Shown piece by piece: positions 36,880 to 46,579 of a stretch of 64,000 bases of DNA. The notes beneath the pieces were generated by a model that saw nothing but the letters and a program-made list of their open reading frames with translations, did no database searches and was not told the DNA's origin. Within the stretch, counting starts at the first letter, position 1. Each line of letters starts with the position of its first letter. The DNA lies in contig NZ_JAKRFI010000001.1 of NCBI RefSeq assembly GCF_022348165.1, positions 930,001 through 994,000 of the forward strand. The letters run 5' to 3'. This DNA is from Halomonas sp. McH1-25 (GTDB lineage Bacteria; Pseudomonadota; Gammaproteobacteria; Pseudomonadales; Halomonadaceae). The position numbers and the translations under genes are program-made.

Positions 36880-38106
36880 TTACTGCTGAGGGGCCGAAGC
36901 GGGCGCTTGCAACGCGTCGCCGGCAGGCTGGCTCGCTGGGTCGGCATTACCGCTCCCCGCCTGCGTGGAAGCACTGTCCTCGGCTTGGGAATCCGCCTCG
37001 TCCTGCTGGCCATCGTCCCGTGGCATTTGCTCTCCATTGCCGGCATCGTTCGGGCTATTGTCCGTCGAATCGTCATTTTCCGGCGATGACGGAGGCTCGC
37101 TGGCTGGCGGCGTGCTGATTACGGTGTTTTCAATGCCATCAGCCAAGCGCCGGGCCTGATCGCTGATACCCGCCGTGTAGTTGGCCAGAGTCAGTGAGTG
37201 GTTGGCGAAAATGCCGAATCCCGAACCGTTCAATACCACCGGGCTCCATAGCGGACGCAGCGCCATTTCCAGCTCGGCGATCATGCGCTCCAGCCCAGCC
37301 AACGCGCCCGCTTGCTCAAAGAGCGGCGCATAGTCCCGACGCAGGCCACGCAGGTAATGCATCAGTGCCCAGGCTTCGCCACGCGCCTCATAGAAAACGT
37401 TGTCGATATGGTACCAGGGGGTGGCCTCCGGCAGCTCTGACTCATCGACGCCCAGCTCGCGCAGCGCCTCGGGATCATCGATGCTAGCCGACAAACGACG
37501 TGTCAATGCATCGAAACGCTCGGCCTCACTGCGCAGCCATTGTGCCAAGGCGTCGCCACGATTCGTCAGGCCATTGCCGGCACTCAGACTAGCAGTGAAA
37601 GCGTGCAGCAGCTCGACCGCCTGTGCATAACGCTTCTCCGCCGAGGGATAAATCCAATCCTCGCTATCGGTGTCCAGCGCCGCTTCGGCATCGGCCAATG
37701 AGGCGCCATCGCCATTGCTCATGGCGGCCAGCGCCGGGACCGTCAGGCGCGCCTGACGCAGCACGCCCAACTCCCAGCTTGGCATGTTGTCGAGCCACAG
37801 TCCCGGTGGCGCCACATCGTTGCGCAGCAGCCCGCCCGGCTTGTCGAGCAGGGTGTCGACCGAGGCGGTCACGGCCGAGGAAAAGGCCACGCCCTGAGGC
37901 AATGGCGCCTGTGCTCCATCGCCTTGCCATTCGACAACCGCCTGTTCGATATCGAAGCTATCCGGCCGCAGGCTCCACCAGATGCCCAGGCCGATACACA
38001 CGACCAGATAGATCACCAGCAGGACCAGCAAGGGCTTCCATATCCAGCCATATTCCGGGCGTTCCAACACTTCGGTGCGACGTTTGCGGTTGCGAAACAT
38101 TGCCAT
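36880..38106 (-). CDS. DUF2333 family inner-membrane protein
   Basis: A 408-residue protein with a positively charged N-terminus (MAMFRNRKRR), one membrane helix at about residues 22-45 (WKPLLVLLVIYLVVCIGLGIWW), and a large periplasmic domain. Family-like motifs are RPDSFDIEQAV, TAS..LLDKPGGLLRNDVAPPGLWLDNMPSWELGVL, TPWYHIDNVFYEARGEAWALMHYLRG, and PVVLNGSGFGIFANHSLTLANYTAG. The last ~75 residues are a low-complexity Pro/Glu/Asp/Gln-rich tail. The frame runs to 38445 but would then overlap the divergent dsbD start; ATG 38106 (AAGGA ten bases upstream) matches the family. Function unknown; the GC-rich tail is likely disordered. Confidence 0.85.
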   Translation of the reverse strand: MAMFRNRKRRTEVLERPEYGWIWKPLLVLLVIYLVVCIGLGIWWSLRPDSFDIEQAVVEWQGDGAQAPLPQGVAFSSAVTASVDTLLDKPGGLLRNDVAPPGLWLDNMPSWELGVLRQARLTVPALAAMSNGDGASLADAEAALDTDSEDWIYPSAEKRYAQAVELLHAFTASLSAGNGLTNRGDALAQWLRSEAERFDALTRRLSASIDDPEALRELGVDESELPEATPWYHIDNVFYEARGEAWALMHYLRGLRRDYAPLFEQAGALAGLERMIAELEMALRPLWSPVVLNGSGFGIFANHSLTLANYTAGISDQARRLADGIENTVISTPPASEPPSSPENDDSTDNSPNDAGNGEQMPRDDGQQDEADSQAEDSASTQAGSGNADPASQPAGDALQAPASAPQQ

Positions 38107-38272
38107 ATGCGCGACGTCCTTGGGCGTGATGGTTGAAAATTGGTTCCTTGAGAAGGGTATCCTATCATGCACGTTTCGATACGCTCGCACCGCATTAGGC
38201 CTGTCTGAGGAACTCGTCAGCAAGTCGGCGGTCGCATCCAGCGCACAGTCCAGCTCAAGGAAACCGGAGTCG

Positions 38273-40138
38273 ATGGTACGTCTGCCCGCCCTGCTCGTCT
38301 CGCTACTTCTTCTGTTGTTCTCGGCCACGGCGCAGGCCGGCTGGTTCGACGAGCGCACCGGGGACCAGGACTTCCTGCCCGTCGGCGAAGCATTCCAGGC
38401 CACTGCCTGGCGTGAGGACGAGCGCTTGCACATCGGCTTCACCAACGCCGAGGACTATTATCTCTATCGCCATCGCTTCAGTGTCGAGAGCCTGGAGCCC
38501 GGCGTCGAGCTGGGCGAAACGCAACTGCCACCGGGTCAGTTCAAGAGCGATGAGTTCCTGGGCGATGTCTATGTCTTCTATGATCAGGTAGTCCTGACGG
38601 TTCCCTACACGGGGCAGCCCGAGGACGGCCTCGATGTTGCCGTCACCTTTCAAGGCTGCGCCGATGCCGGTCTATGCTACCCTCCCGAACGCATCGAGAT
38701 GAGCGCCTTTCCCGGCTCACCGCCGGCTGCTTTCCAGAACACCGACACGACCGATACGACAGTGACGCTCCAGGCTGGCGGCACATCGAATGCCGTCGGC
38801 CTTGGCTCGGCGGCAGCGCCTCTCAGCGAGGACGCACATTACCGCAATCTGCTCACCGATCTTGCCCCTGCCACCGTTCTCGGCCTGTTCTTTCTGGCAG
38901 GCTTGGGATTGACCTTCACGCCCTGTGTCTTGCCGATGATTCCCATTCTATCGTCGATCATCGTCGGCCAGCAGGCAGGACGCCGCCGCGCCCTGGCATT
39001 ATCGACCAGCTACGTGGCGGGCATGACCGTCACCTATGCGCTGGCTGGCGTGCTGATGGGCTTGTTCGGGGCCGGCCTGAACCTTCAGGCACAGCTGCAG
39101 TCGCCTTGGGTTCTGGTCCCGTTTGCCGCCCTGTTCGTGCTCTTCGCCCTGGCCATGTTCGGTGTCTTCGACCTGCGGATGGCACCAGCGTTGACCAATC
39201 GTATCGATGCTTGGCAGGCTCGGCTGCAACGTAGCGGGGCGCCTGGTCTGGTTCTCGCCGGGGCGCTGTCGGTCATCGTCGTCTCTCCCTGCGTATCGGC
39301 GCCGCTGGCGGGCGCGCTGGTGTTCATTTCGACGACAGGCGATGCCCTGATGGGCGGTGCTGCGTTATTCGCTCTCGCGCTGGGCATGGGAGTGCCGTTG
39401 CTACTGGTGGGCACGTTCGGCGCATCGTTATTGCCTCGCTCTGGCGCTTGGCTCAATGGCATCAAGGCCGCCTTCGGCGTGCTGCTGCTGGCCATCGCCG
39501 TGTGGCTCGTCGAACGTCTGCTGCCGGGCCCGGTCAGCCTTGTCTTGTGGGGTAGCCTGGCCATCGGTACGTCCCTGGCCTTGGGGGCGCTGACCGTCAA
39601 CCAACGCCAGGGCTGGCCACGAGTGAGACAGGCCGCCGGTATCGTCCTGCTATCCTGGGGCGTGGCCTTGGTACTGGGCGCCGCCCAGGGAGGCAAGGAT
39701 CCGTTGCGCCCCCTGGCCAGTCTCGCCAGTACCGGCAATGTCGAGCAGAGGCCTGCGTTTGCCCGGGTGACGACCCTCTCGCAGCTCGAAAGCGAACTGG
39801 ACACCGCCGCCCGACAAGGCAAGCCGGCCTTCGTCGACGTTACGGCCGAGTGGTGCATCTCCTGCAAGATCATGGAGCGTGACGTTTTTCCTGCCCCGGC
39901 CGTAGCCAGGCAACTGGCCGGTTTTCACCTGATTCGCGCCGACGTCACCGATACCGGCGCCGACAGTCGCGCCCTGCTCGACCGGTTCGGCCTGTTCGGC
40001 CCCCCCAGTCTGCTGTTCTTCTCGGCTAGCGAAGAGCTTTTCCAGGCTCGCATTCAGGGTGAAGTCGACGCCCCCACCTTGGCCACGCATCTTGAACGCA
40101 TACGCAGCCAACTCGCACGAACCGGCCGAGACGTCTAG
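38273..40138 (+). CDS. dsbD: Protein-disulfide reductase DsbD
   Basis: Carries electrons from cytoplasmic thioredoxin to periplasmic DsbC and cytochrome c maturation proteins. A signal peptide (about residues 1-23, ATAQAG) leads into the alpha domain with its Cys pair in GCADAGLCYPPE. An eight-helix membrane domain follows, with the redox cysteines in FTPCVLPMIPI and VVSPCVSAPL. The C-terminal thioredoxin-like domain has WCISC at about residues 527-531. The start at 38273 (MVRLPALL) is chosen because it begins the signal peptide. At 621 aa it is slightly longer than E. coli DsbD (565), with a Thr/Ser-rich linker after the alpha domain. Confidence 0.95.
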   Translation: MVRLPALLVSLLLLLFSATAQAGWFDERTGDQDFLPVGEAFQATAWREDERLHIGFTNAEDYYLYRHRFSVESLEPGVELGETQLPPGQFKSDEFLGDVYVFYDQVVLTVPYTGQPEDGLDVAVTFQGCADAGLCYPPERIEMSAFPGSPPAAFQNTDTTDTTVTLQAGGTSNAVGLGSAAAPLSEDAHYRNLLTDLAPATVLGLFFLAGLGLTFTPCVLPMIPILSSIIVGQQAGRRRALALSTSYVAGMTVTYALAGVLMGLFGAGLNLQAQLQSPWVLVPFAALFVLFALAMFGVFDLRMAPALTNRIDAWQARLQRSGAPGLVLAGALSVIVVSPCVSAPLAGALVFISTTGDALMGGAALFALALGMGVPLLLVGTFGASLLPRSGAWLNGIKAAFGVLLLAIAVWLVERLLPGPVSLVLWGSLAIGTSLALGALTVNQRQGWPRVRQAAGIVLLSWGVALVLGAAQGGKDPLRPLASLASTGNVEQRPAFARVTTLSQLESELDTAARQGKPAFVDVTAEWCISCKIMERDVFPAPAVARQLAGFHLIRADVTDTGADSRALLDRFGLFGPPSLLFFSASEELFQARIQGEVDAPTLATHLERIRSQLARTGRDV

Positions 40139-40548
40139 GCTCAATTCGAACAATGTTCGTTTATTCCGGCAGCGGCTAAATGATGCAACTGGACAATATG
40201 TCTATTTTTCGTCACACTCCGCCTCCATTAGCTTTTAAGGCGCCCAACGGCGGTATCGTGCCGCTTTCTGCCGGGATCTAATCAGAGTTTGAACAGGTTA
40301 ACAGCGCCCTACTAGACCTCTATGGCTGGCATATACGCATCGTCAACGCTTCCCAATCTGCACTGGCCCGGCACCTCGCATCGCGTGGTGCGCAGCTCGG
40401 TGCTGTCCTCCGTTTCAGTGAGTCCGGCAGCGATTTCGACGGCTCCAGCCATGGCAATGAAGAATCTTGTGTCGAGAGACGCCCTGTGCCCCCGGCCTCT
40501 CTCGATAGCAAACGCATTACGCCACACTCACACTCAAGAGACATCGAC
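40139..40548 (+). other. Long leader / intergenic region before accB
   Basis: 410 bases without a convincing gene. The frame leading into accB is open from 40279, but it has no plausible start or Shine-Dalgarno before accB, and its translation does not resemble AroQ, which precedes accB in many relatives. Just after dsbD there is a dyad CGAAC-AAT-GTTCG (40147-40159). The region should contain the accBC promoter and a long untranslated leader, where acc mRNA is often regulated. I could not place a confident -35/-10. Confidence 0.5.
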
Positions 40549-41025
40549 ATGGATATCCGCAAGGTCAAGAAACTGATCGAGCTTCTGGAAGAGTCCAACA
40601 TCAGCGAGATCGAGATTCAGGAAGGCGAGGAATCGGTACGCATCAGCCGTCATCCCAACGGGGGACAAGGCCAACCGATGCCCATGCACCAAGCCTGGGG
40701 CATGCCCAGCGCGCCGCACATGCCGCATCAGCCGGCGCCTGGCGCAGCGGCTGCCGAGCCAAGTGAGGCCCAGGCGCCGGCCCAGCCGAGCGGACATGCG
40801 GTGACCTCGCCGATGGTCGGCACCTTCTATCGCGCCCCGGCGCCGGGCGCCAAGCCGTTCATCGAAGTCGGCCAGAGCGTCAAGAAAGGCGAGACGGTGT
40901 GCATCGTCGAAGCCATGAAAATGATGAACCAGATCGAGGCCGATCAGGACGGCGTAGTCGAAGCCATCCTTGTCGAGGACGGTGAACCGGTCGAGTTCGA
41001 CCAGCCGATGCTGATCATTTCCTGA
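40549..41025 (+). CDS. accB: Biotin carboxyl carrier protein of acetyl-CoA carboxylase
   Basis: Carries biotin between AccC and the AccAD transferase in malonyl-CoA synthesis. The start at 40549 ([23 protein letters not shown]) is the family N-terminus and gives 158 aa. Residues 36-85 are a flexible Pro/Ala/His/Gln linker. The C-terminal biotinyl domain shows the thumb [20 protein letters not shown] and [13 protein letters not shown], with biotin-accepting Lys at residue 124. It is in an operon with accC, 16 bases apart. BirA should biotinylate it; BirA also regulates the bio operon at 52 kb. Confidence 0.96.
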   Translation: MDIRKVKKLIELLEESNISEIEIQEGEESVRISRHPNGGQGQPMPMHQAWGMPSAPHMPHQPAPGAAAAEPSEAQAPAQPSGHAVTSPMVGTFYRAPAPGAKPFIEVGQSVKKGETVCIVEAMKMMNQIEADQDGVVEAILVEDGEPVEFDQPMLIIS

Positions 41026-41041
41026 ACGAATGGGTAACGCC

Positions 41042-42385
41042 ATGTTGGATAAGGTACTTATCGCCAACCGCGGCGAGATCGCACTGCGCATCCTGCGAGC
41101 CTGCAAGGAACTGGGCATTCGCACCGTCGCCGTGCACTCCAAGGCCGATCGTGAGCTGATGCATGTGCGCTTGGCCGATGAAGCGGTCTGCATCGGCCCG
41201 GCTCCCTCAGCCCAGTCCTACCTCAACATTCCTGCGCTGATCAGTGCCGCCGAAGTGACCGATGCCAGCGCCATCCACCCGGGCTATGGCTTTCTTTCCG
41301 AAAATGCCAACTTCGCCGAGCAGGTCGAGCGCTCGGGGTTCGTGTTCATCGGTCCACGCGCCGAGACCATCCGCCTGATGGGCGACAAGGTCAGCGCCAT
41401 CGAGGCCATGAAGCAAGCCGGAGTACCCACTGTACCTGGCTCCGACGGTCCCCTGCCCGAGGATAACGACGAGGCGGTGCTGGCCACGGCCCAGCGCATC
41501 GGTTACCCGGTCATCATCAAGGCGGCAGCCGGCGGCGGCGGACGCGGCATGCGGGTAGTCCACAGCGAGGCCCACCTGCTCTCGTCGATCAGCGTGACCC
41601 GCACCGAGGCCAGCGCCGCCTTTGGCGACGGCACGGTGTACATGGAGAAGTTCCTGGAAAAGCCGCGCCACGTCGAGGTCCAGGTCCTGGCCGATGGCCA
41701 GGGCAACGCCATCCACCTCTACGATCGCGACTGTTCGCTGCAGCGCCGTCACCAGAAGGTGCTGGAAGAAGCCCCGGCGCCGCATATCGATCCCGAAGCC
41801 CGCGCCAAGGTCCTCAAGGCCTGTACCGATGCCTGCCTCGAGATTAACTATCGCGGAGCGGGTACCTTCGAGTTCCTCTACGAGGACGGTCAGTTCTTCT
41901 TCATCGAGATGAACACCCGAGTCCAGGTCGAGCATCCCGTCACCGAGATGGTGACCGGCGTGGACATCGTCAAGGAACAGCTGCGTATCGCCTCGGGCAT
42001 GCCGCTGTCGATTCGGCAAGAGGATGTCGAGCTCAACGGCCATGCCTTCGAGTGTCGCATCAACGCCGAGGATGCGCGCACTTTCATGCCCTCCCCCGGC
42101 AAGGTGACGCTGTTCCATGCCCCCGGCGGGCTGGGCGTACGCATGGATTCGCACCTGTACACGGGTTACACGGTACCGCCCCACTACGATTCATTGATCG
42201 GCAAGCTGATTACTTGGGGAGAAAGCCGCGACGTGGCCTTGAACCGCATGCGCAACGCCCTCGACGAACTGCTGGTGGAAGGCATCAAGTCGAACATCGA
42301 TTTGCAGAAGGATCTGGTGCGCGACAGCCGTTTCCAGGAAGGTGGCGTGAACATCCATTACCTTGAGAAGAAACTCGGCGGCTGA
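41042..42385 (+). CDS. accC: Acetyl-CoA carboxylase biotin carboxylase subunit
   Basis: ATP-grasp enzyme that carboxylates AccB-biotin. It reads [26 protein letters not shown], then [16 protein letters not shown], the ATP loop [35 protein letters not shown], and [20 protein letters not shown]. The start at 41042 is preferred over 41030 because it matches the E. coli N-terminus and gives 447 aa (449 in E. coli). It is the second biotin carboxylase in the window; pycA at 13 kb is the pyruvate carboxylase partner. A strong terminator follows. Confidence 0.97.
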   Translation: MLDKVLIANRGEIALRILRACKELGIRTVAVHSKADRELMHVRLADEAVCIGPAPSAQSYLNIPALISAAEVTDASAIHPGYGFLSENANFAEQVERSGFVFIGPRAETIRLMGDKVSAIEAMKQAGVPTVPGSDGPLPEDNDEAVLATAQRIGYPVIIKAAAGGGGRGMRVVHSEAHLLSSISVTRTEASAAFGDGTVYMEKFLEKPRHVEVQVLADGQGNAIHLYDRDCSLQRRHQKVLEEAPAPHIDPEARAKVLKACTDACLEINYRGAGTFEFLYEDGQFFFIEMNTRVQVEHPVTEMVTGVDIVKEQLRIASGMPLSIRQEDVELNGHAFECRINAEDARTFMPSPGKVTLFHAPGGLGVRMDSHLYTGYTVPPHYDSLIGKLITWGESRDVALNRMRNALDELLVEGIKSNIDLQKDLVRDSRFQEGGVNIHYLEKKLGG

Positions 42386-42415
42386 TCCTGCCGAGGGATG
42401 ACAGAGCCACTGCCG

Positions 42416-42439
42416 AAAGGGGCGTTATCGCCCCTTTTT
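42416..42439 (+). terminator. Terminator after accBC
   Basis: Stem AAAGGGGCG / CGCCCCTTT with loop TTAT, continuing into TTTTT. It ends the accBC message before prmA. Confidence 0.93.
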
Positions 42440-42466
42440 CATTCAGTAAGCGTGCTGGAGATCCCC

Positions 42467-43381
42467 ATGCCTTGGTTGCAGCTAAAAGCCCACATTGCGC
42501 CCGAGCAGGCCGACACGCTGGAAGAGCTTCTCTCGGCGGAGGGCGCCTCGGCGATTACCTTGCAGGACGCCCAAGACGATCCGGTTTTCGAGCCCGAGCG
42601 GGGCACTACCCCCCTGTGGCATGAAACCGTGCTGACCGGGCTCTATGACGATCTGGAAGACATCGAGGCCATGCTCGATCGGGTGCGTCAGGCCTGGGCC
42701 ATGGAAATGCCCGACGAGCCCTGCCCCGAGATCGACTACGAACTGCTCGCCGACCGGGACTGGGAACGCGAATGGATGGACGGATTCTCTCCCTTGCGGA
42801 TGGGCAAGCGCCTGTGGATCGTTCCCAGCTGGCATGAGGCGCCGGATCCGAATGGCGTGAATCTGCTGCTCGACCCGGGCCTGGCCTTCGGGACCGGCAC
42901 GCATCCCACCACGGCACTGTGCCTGGAGTGGCTCGACGCCCTGGCCGACGAGGGGCAGCTCGACGGGCAGACGATCCTCGACTTCGGCTGCGGCTCGGGC
43001 ATTCTCGCCATCGCCGCACTCAAGCTCGGCGCCGTCCGTGCAGTGGGTACCGACATCGATCCGCAGGCATTGACCGCTAGCCGCGACAATGCCACACGCA
43101 ACGGCATCGTCGATGAGGCACTTGCCCTGTGTCTGCCCGACCAGCTCGACGCCGGCCAGTATGCCATCGTTGTCGCCAATATCCTGGCCGGACCATTGGT
43201 CGAGCTTGCATCGACGATCGCCGGCCAGGTCGCCCCGGGCGGACGCCTGGCCCTGTCGGGCATTCTCGCCAATCAGGCCGACAGCGTGCTCGAGGCCTAC
43301 CTCGCCCACGGATTTTATATGGACGAGCCGGTCGAACGCGACGGCTGGGTACGCCTCACGGGCTTTCGCCCCGCCCGCTAA
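42467..43381 (+). CDS. prmA: Ribosomal protein L11 methyltransferase
   Basis: SAM-dependent methyltransferase that trimethylates L11. The N-terminal substrate-recognition domain begins [22 protein letters not shown]. The catalytic domain has [24 protein letters not shown], motif [21 protein letters not shown], and [14 protein letters not shown]. The ATG at 42467 has GGAG six bases upstream; the frame from 42398 crosses the accC terminator and is rejected. 304 aa, close to E. coli (293). The order accC-prmA-dusB-fis is conserved in gammaproteobacteria. Confidence 0.96.
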   Translation: MPWLQLKAHIAPEQADTLEELLSAEGASAITLQDAQDDPVFEPERGTTPLWHETVLTGLYDDLEDIEAMLDRVRQAWAMEMPDEPCPEIDYELLADRDWEREWMDGFSPLRMGKRLWIVPSWHEAPDPNGVNLLLDPGLAFGTGTHPTTALCLEWLDALADEGQLDGQTILDFGCGSGILAIAALKLGAVRAVGTDIDPQALTASRDNATRNGIVDEALALCLPDQLDAGQYAIVVANILAGPLVELASTIAGQVAPGGRLALSGILANQADSVLEAYLAHGFYMDEPVERDGWVRLTGFRPAR

Positions 43382-43468
43382 CGGCAGCGTTGATATCGGT
43401 CGCCCTTCAATAAGCTTGCCGCGGCCGGTATCATAACCACCCCCTTGAGACGAGAACCCCGAATCACG

Positions 43469-44491
43469 ATGCCAGCTACCGTCTGCGTCGAACCGCCCGC
43501 CATTGGTCCGTACCAGCTCCCCAACCGGGTGATTCTGGCGCCCATGGCCGGCGTGACCGATCGCCCTTTTCGTCAGCTTTGCCGCAGGCTTGGCGCTGGC
43601 CTGGTGGTGTCCGAGATGGTCACGTCCGACCCCAGCCTGTGGCACACGCGAAAGTCGCGCTCGCGTCTCGACCATCGTGGCGAGCCCGGCCCGCGTTCGG
43701 TGCAGATCGCCGGCGGCGATCCGCTCATGCTGGCCGAGGCGGCCCGTCTGAATGCCGAACAGGGAGCCCAGATCATCGATATCAACATGGGATGTCCGGC
43801 AAAGAAGGTCTGCAACAAGGCCGCCGGCTCGGCCCTGCTGCGCGATGAGCGGTTGGTAGCCGAGATTCTCGATGCCGTGGTTTCGGCAGTCGATGTCCCC
43901 GTGACCCTGAAAATTCGCACCGGCTGGTGCGAGCGCAGCATCAACGGCCCACGTGTCGCTCGCCTGGCAGAGGATGCCGGCATCCGTGCCTTGGCGGTCC
44001 ATGGCCGCACTCGCGAGCAGCGTTATTCCGGCTATGCGGAGTACGACACCATCGCCGCCATCAAAGCCTCGGTGAAAATTCCCGTCTTCGCCAACGGCGA
44101 CATCACATCCGCCGAGAAGGCCGCCGAGGTCCTCGACTATACTGGTGCGGATGCCGTGATGGTGGGACGTGGCGCCCAGGGCAATCCTTGGATCTTCCGG
44201 GAGATCGACCACTATCTAGGCACGGGCCAAACGCTACCCGAGCCTTCACGCGACGAGCGCCAGCGCGTTATGCACGACCATCTGAAAGCGTTGCATGCGT
44301 TTTATGGGGAACACATGGGTGTGCGCATCGCACGTAAGCACATTGGCTGGTATCTGGGCACACGCGAAGATGCCAAGCCCTTGCGGGCACGCTTCAACGT
44401 TTTGACGACAGTGAGCGCACAACTTCAATTCGTCGACGAACTATTTGACCGGACCGCGTTTCCGGCGAGCGATGGGATCAGCGCAGCATGA
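43469..44491 (+). CDS. dusB: tRNA-dihydrouridine synthase B
   Basis: FMN-dependent reduction of uridine in the tRNA D-loop. The TIM-barrel motifs are [43 protein letters not shown] with catalytic Cys, [20 protein letters not shown], and [14 protein letters not shown]. The start at 43469 ([17 protein letters not shown]) gives 340 aa, with a slightly longer N-terminus than E. coli. Its stop overlaps the fis start by four bases, as in the dusB-fis operon of enterobacteria. Confidence 0.96.
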   Translation: MPATVCVEPPAIGPYQLPNRVILAPMAGVTDRPFRQLCRRLGAGLVVSEMVTSDPSLWHTRKSRSRLDHRGEPGPRSVQIAGGDPLMLAEAARLNAEQGAQIIDINMGCPAKKVCNKAAGSALLRDERLVAEILDAVVSAVDVPVTLKIRTGWCERSINGPRVARLAEDAGIRALAVHGRTREQRYSGYAEYDTIAAIKASVKIPVFANGDITSAEKAAEVLDYTGADAVMVGRGAQGNPWIFREIDHYLGTGQTLPEPSRDERQRVMHDHLKALHAFYGEHMGVRIARKHIGWYLGTREDAKPLRARFNVLTTVSAQLQFVDELFDRTAFPASDGISAA

Positions 44492-44781
44492 CCAGCAGGC
44501 AAGCCTTCACTACCGATCAGGAGGCGCTCGACACTCCCGCCGGCCTACCCCGTGGGCAGACGCTTCGCGAGGCTGTCGATGACGCCATGCAACGTTACTT
44601 CGCCCACCTCGACGGCGAAATGGTCACCGACCTGTATGCCATGGTCATGGCCGAAGTCGAAGCGCCATTGCTAAATGCCGTAATGGCACATGCCGGCGGC
44701 AACCAGACCCGCGCCGCCGACATGCTGGGCCTCAACCGCGGTACGTTGCGCAAGAAACTCAAGCAGTACGACCTGATCTGA
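44488..44781 (+). CDS. fis: DNA-binding protein Fis
   Basis: Nucleoid protein and transcription factor abundant in fast growth. The 97-residue protein has the C-terminal helix-turn-helix [27 protein letters not shown], almost identical to the family consensus. The N-terminal flexible beta-hairpin region is variable here ([31 protein letters not shown]). Coupled to dusB by an ATGA overlap, so its level follows the dusB promoter. Confidence 0.97.
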   Translation: MTSRQAFTTDQEALDTPAGLPRGQTLREAVDDAMQRYFAHLDGEMVTDLYAMVMAEVEAPLLNAVMAHAGGNQTRAADMLGLNRGTLRKKLKQYDLI

Positions 44782-44793
44782 ATCCAACCATCC

Positions 44794-44820
44794 AGGGGAG
44801 CCGCCGCCAGCGGCTCCCCT
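44794..44820 (+). terminator. Hairpin after dusB-fis
   Basis: Perfect 11-base stem AGGGGAGCCGC / GCGGCTCCCCT with loop CGCCA, 13 bases after the fis stop. The following T-run is short, but the stem is strong and the position is right for a terminator. Confidence 0.75.
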
Positions 44821-44882
44821 TGGCGTTATTTCACGCCGTCGTCCCGCCGCCGGACGACCCCTAGCGAGCAGAGTGGAGCATC

Positions 44883-46472
44883 ATGGCCGAACATTCCTCC
44901 CCGTCCCCATTGCCGGTACGCCGTGCGCTGATCAGCGTATCCGACAAGACCGGCATCGTCGATTTCGCACGCGAACTCGCGCACCGCGGTGTGGCGTTGC
45001 TGTCCACCGGCGGCACCTATCGTCTGCTCAAGGACAACGGTATCGCCGTCACCGAAGTTTCCGAGCACACCGGCTTTCCCGAAATCATGGACGGGCGCGT
45101 CAAGACATTGCATCCCAAGATTCATGGCGGCATTCTCGGCCGTCGCGGACAGGACGATGCGGTCATGACCGAGCACGGCATCGATCCCATCGACATGGTC
45201 GTGGTCAATCTCTATCCGTTTGCCGCCACCGTGGCACGCCCCGACTGCACGCTGCAAGACGCCATCGAGAACATCGATATCGGCGGCCCGACCATGGTAC
45301 GCGCCTGCGCCAAGAACCATGCCCATACCAGCATCGTGGTCGACAGTGGCGACTATCCGCGCATTCTCGACGCCATGGACGCTGCCGCGGGCGCCGTCAA
45401 CGACGCCCTGCGTTTCGACCTGGCGGTCAAGGCCTTCGAGCACACCGCCGGCTACGACGCGGCCATCGCCGACTATCTCGGCCAGCGTGTAGAAGGAGGC
45501 GAACCGGGCTTCCCGCGTACTTACAACGTGCAGTTCCGCAAGAAGCAGTCCATGCGCTACGGCGAAAATCCGCACCAGCAGGCGGCCTTCTACGTCGAGG
45601 CCGATGCCACCGAGGCCAGTGTCGCCACGGCCATTCAGCGCCAGGGCAAGGAACTCTCGTACAACAACGTGGCGGATACCGACGCTGCGTTCGAGTGCGT
45701 CAAGGCTTTCACCGCTACGGCCTGCGTGATCGTCAAGCACGCCAACCCCTGCGGCGTGGCCGTGGCGGACACGCCGCTCGACGCCTACGACAAGGCATTC
45801 GCTACCGATCCCACCAGCGCTTTCGGCGGCATCATCGCCTTCAACCGCCCACTGGATGCCGACACCGCACGCGCCATCGTCGATCGCCAGTTCGTCGAGG
45901 TGATCATTGCCCCTGGCGTCAGTGACGAGGCAGCAGCCATCGTGGCCGAGAAGAAAAACGTGCGCCTGCTCGATGCCGGCAAACACTGGCCCGGCGAGCG
46001 CGAGCAAGCCCATGACTTCAAGCGCGTCACCGGCGGCCTGCTGGTGCAGGATCGCGACCTGGGCATGGTCGGTCGCGACGAGCTTCAGGTGGTCACCGAG
46101 CGTGCGCCGAGCGAGCAGGAGATGCACGACCTGGCCTTCGCCTGGAAAGTCGCCAAGTACGTCAAGTCCAACGCTATCGTCTACGCCAAGCACGGCCAGA
46201 CCATCGGCGTGGGTGCCGGCCAGATGAGCCGCGTCTACTCAGCGAGGATCGCCGGTATCAAGGCCGCCGATGAAGGCCTCGAGGTGCCCGGCTCGGTGAT
46301 GGCCTCCGATGCGTTCTTCCCGTTCCGCGATGGTATCGATGCCGCAGCCGCGGCGGGTATCACCGCAGTCATCCAGCCGGGTGGCTCGATGCGCGACCAG
46401 GAAGTGATCGACGCCGCCAATGAAGCGGGGATCGCCATGGTGTTTACGGGTATGCGCCACTTCAAGCATTAA
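44883..46472 (+). CDS. purH: Bifunctional AICAR transformylase / IMP cyclohydrolase
   Basis: Performs the last two steps of purine synthesis. The N-terminal IMP cyclohydrolase domain (residues ~1-200) shows [35 protein letters not shown] and [20 protein letters not shown]. The C-terminal transformylase shows LRYGENPHQ-like [30 protein letters not shown], the catalytic Lys-His of [12 protein letters not shown], and [15 protein letters not shown]. 529 aa, as in E. coli. purD, often next to it, is not here; gabD is convergent. Confidence 0.97.
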   Translation: MAEHSSPSPLPVRRALISVSDKTGIVDFARELAHRGVALLSTGGTYRLLKDNGIAVTEVSEHTGFPEIMDGRVKTLHPKIHGGILGRRGQDDAVMTEHGIDPIDMVVVNLYPFAATVARPDCTLQDAIENIDIGGPTMVRACAKNHAHTSIVVDSGDYPRILDAMDAAAGAVNDALRFDLAVKAFEHTAGYDAAIADYLGQRVEGGEPGFPRTYNVQFRKKQSMRYGENPHQQAAFYVEADATEASVATAIQRQGKELSYNNVADTDAAFECVKAFTATACVIVKHANPCGVAVADTPLDAYDKAFATDPTSAFGGIIAFNRPLDADTARAIVDRQFVEVIIAPGVSDEAAAIVAEKKNVRLLDAGKHWPGEREQAHDFKRVTGGLLVQDRDLGMVGRDELQVVTERAPSEQEMHDLAFAWKVAKYVKSNAIVYAKHGQTIGVGAGQMSRVYSARIAGIKAADEGLEVPGSVMASDAFFPFRDGIDAAAAAGITAVIQPGGSMRDQEVIDAANEAGIAMVFTGMRHFKH

Positions 46473-46527
46473 TTACTTGTGGAAACGCCAGGACTCGCCC
46501 AGCGTTTTATCTAAGACGCGGAGTCAC

Positions 46528-46564
46528 AAAAGCCTCCACCGTTTATCGACGGTGGAGGCTTTTT
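46528..46564. terminator. Bidirectional terminator between purH and gabD
   Basis: Perfect 15-base stem AAAAGCCTCCACCGT / ACGGTGGAGGCTTTT with a six-base loop and T/A flanks, lying between two converging genes. Confidence 0.93.
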
Positions 46565-46579
46565 AGGTTGTCGGGTGGT

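Noticed and set aside
40279-40548. N-terminally extended AccB or an AroQ gene in the accB leader
   Set aside because: The open frame has no ATG, GTG or TTG with a Shine-Dalgarno, its translation does not resemble AroQ, and AccB normally begins at MDIRKVKKL.
42482-44212. 576-residue open frame on the minus strand across prmA and dusB
   Set aside because: It is antisense to two well-supported enzymes, has no Shine-Dalgarno and no recognisable domain, and reflects the GC-rich third positions of the sense genes. The same applies to 30935-32578 (across mpl/ubiX) and 44826-46193 (across purH).
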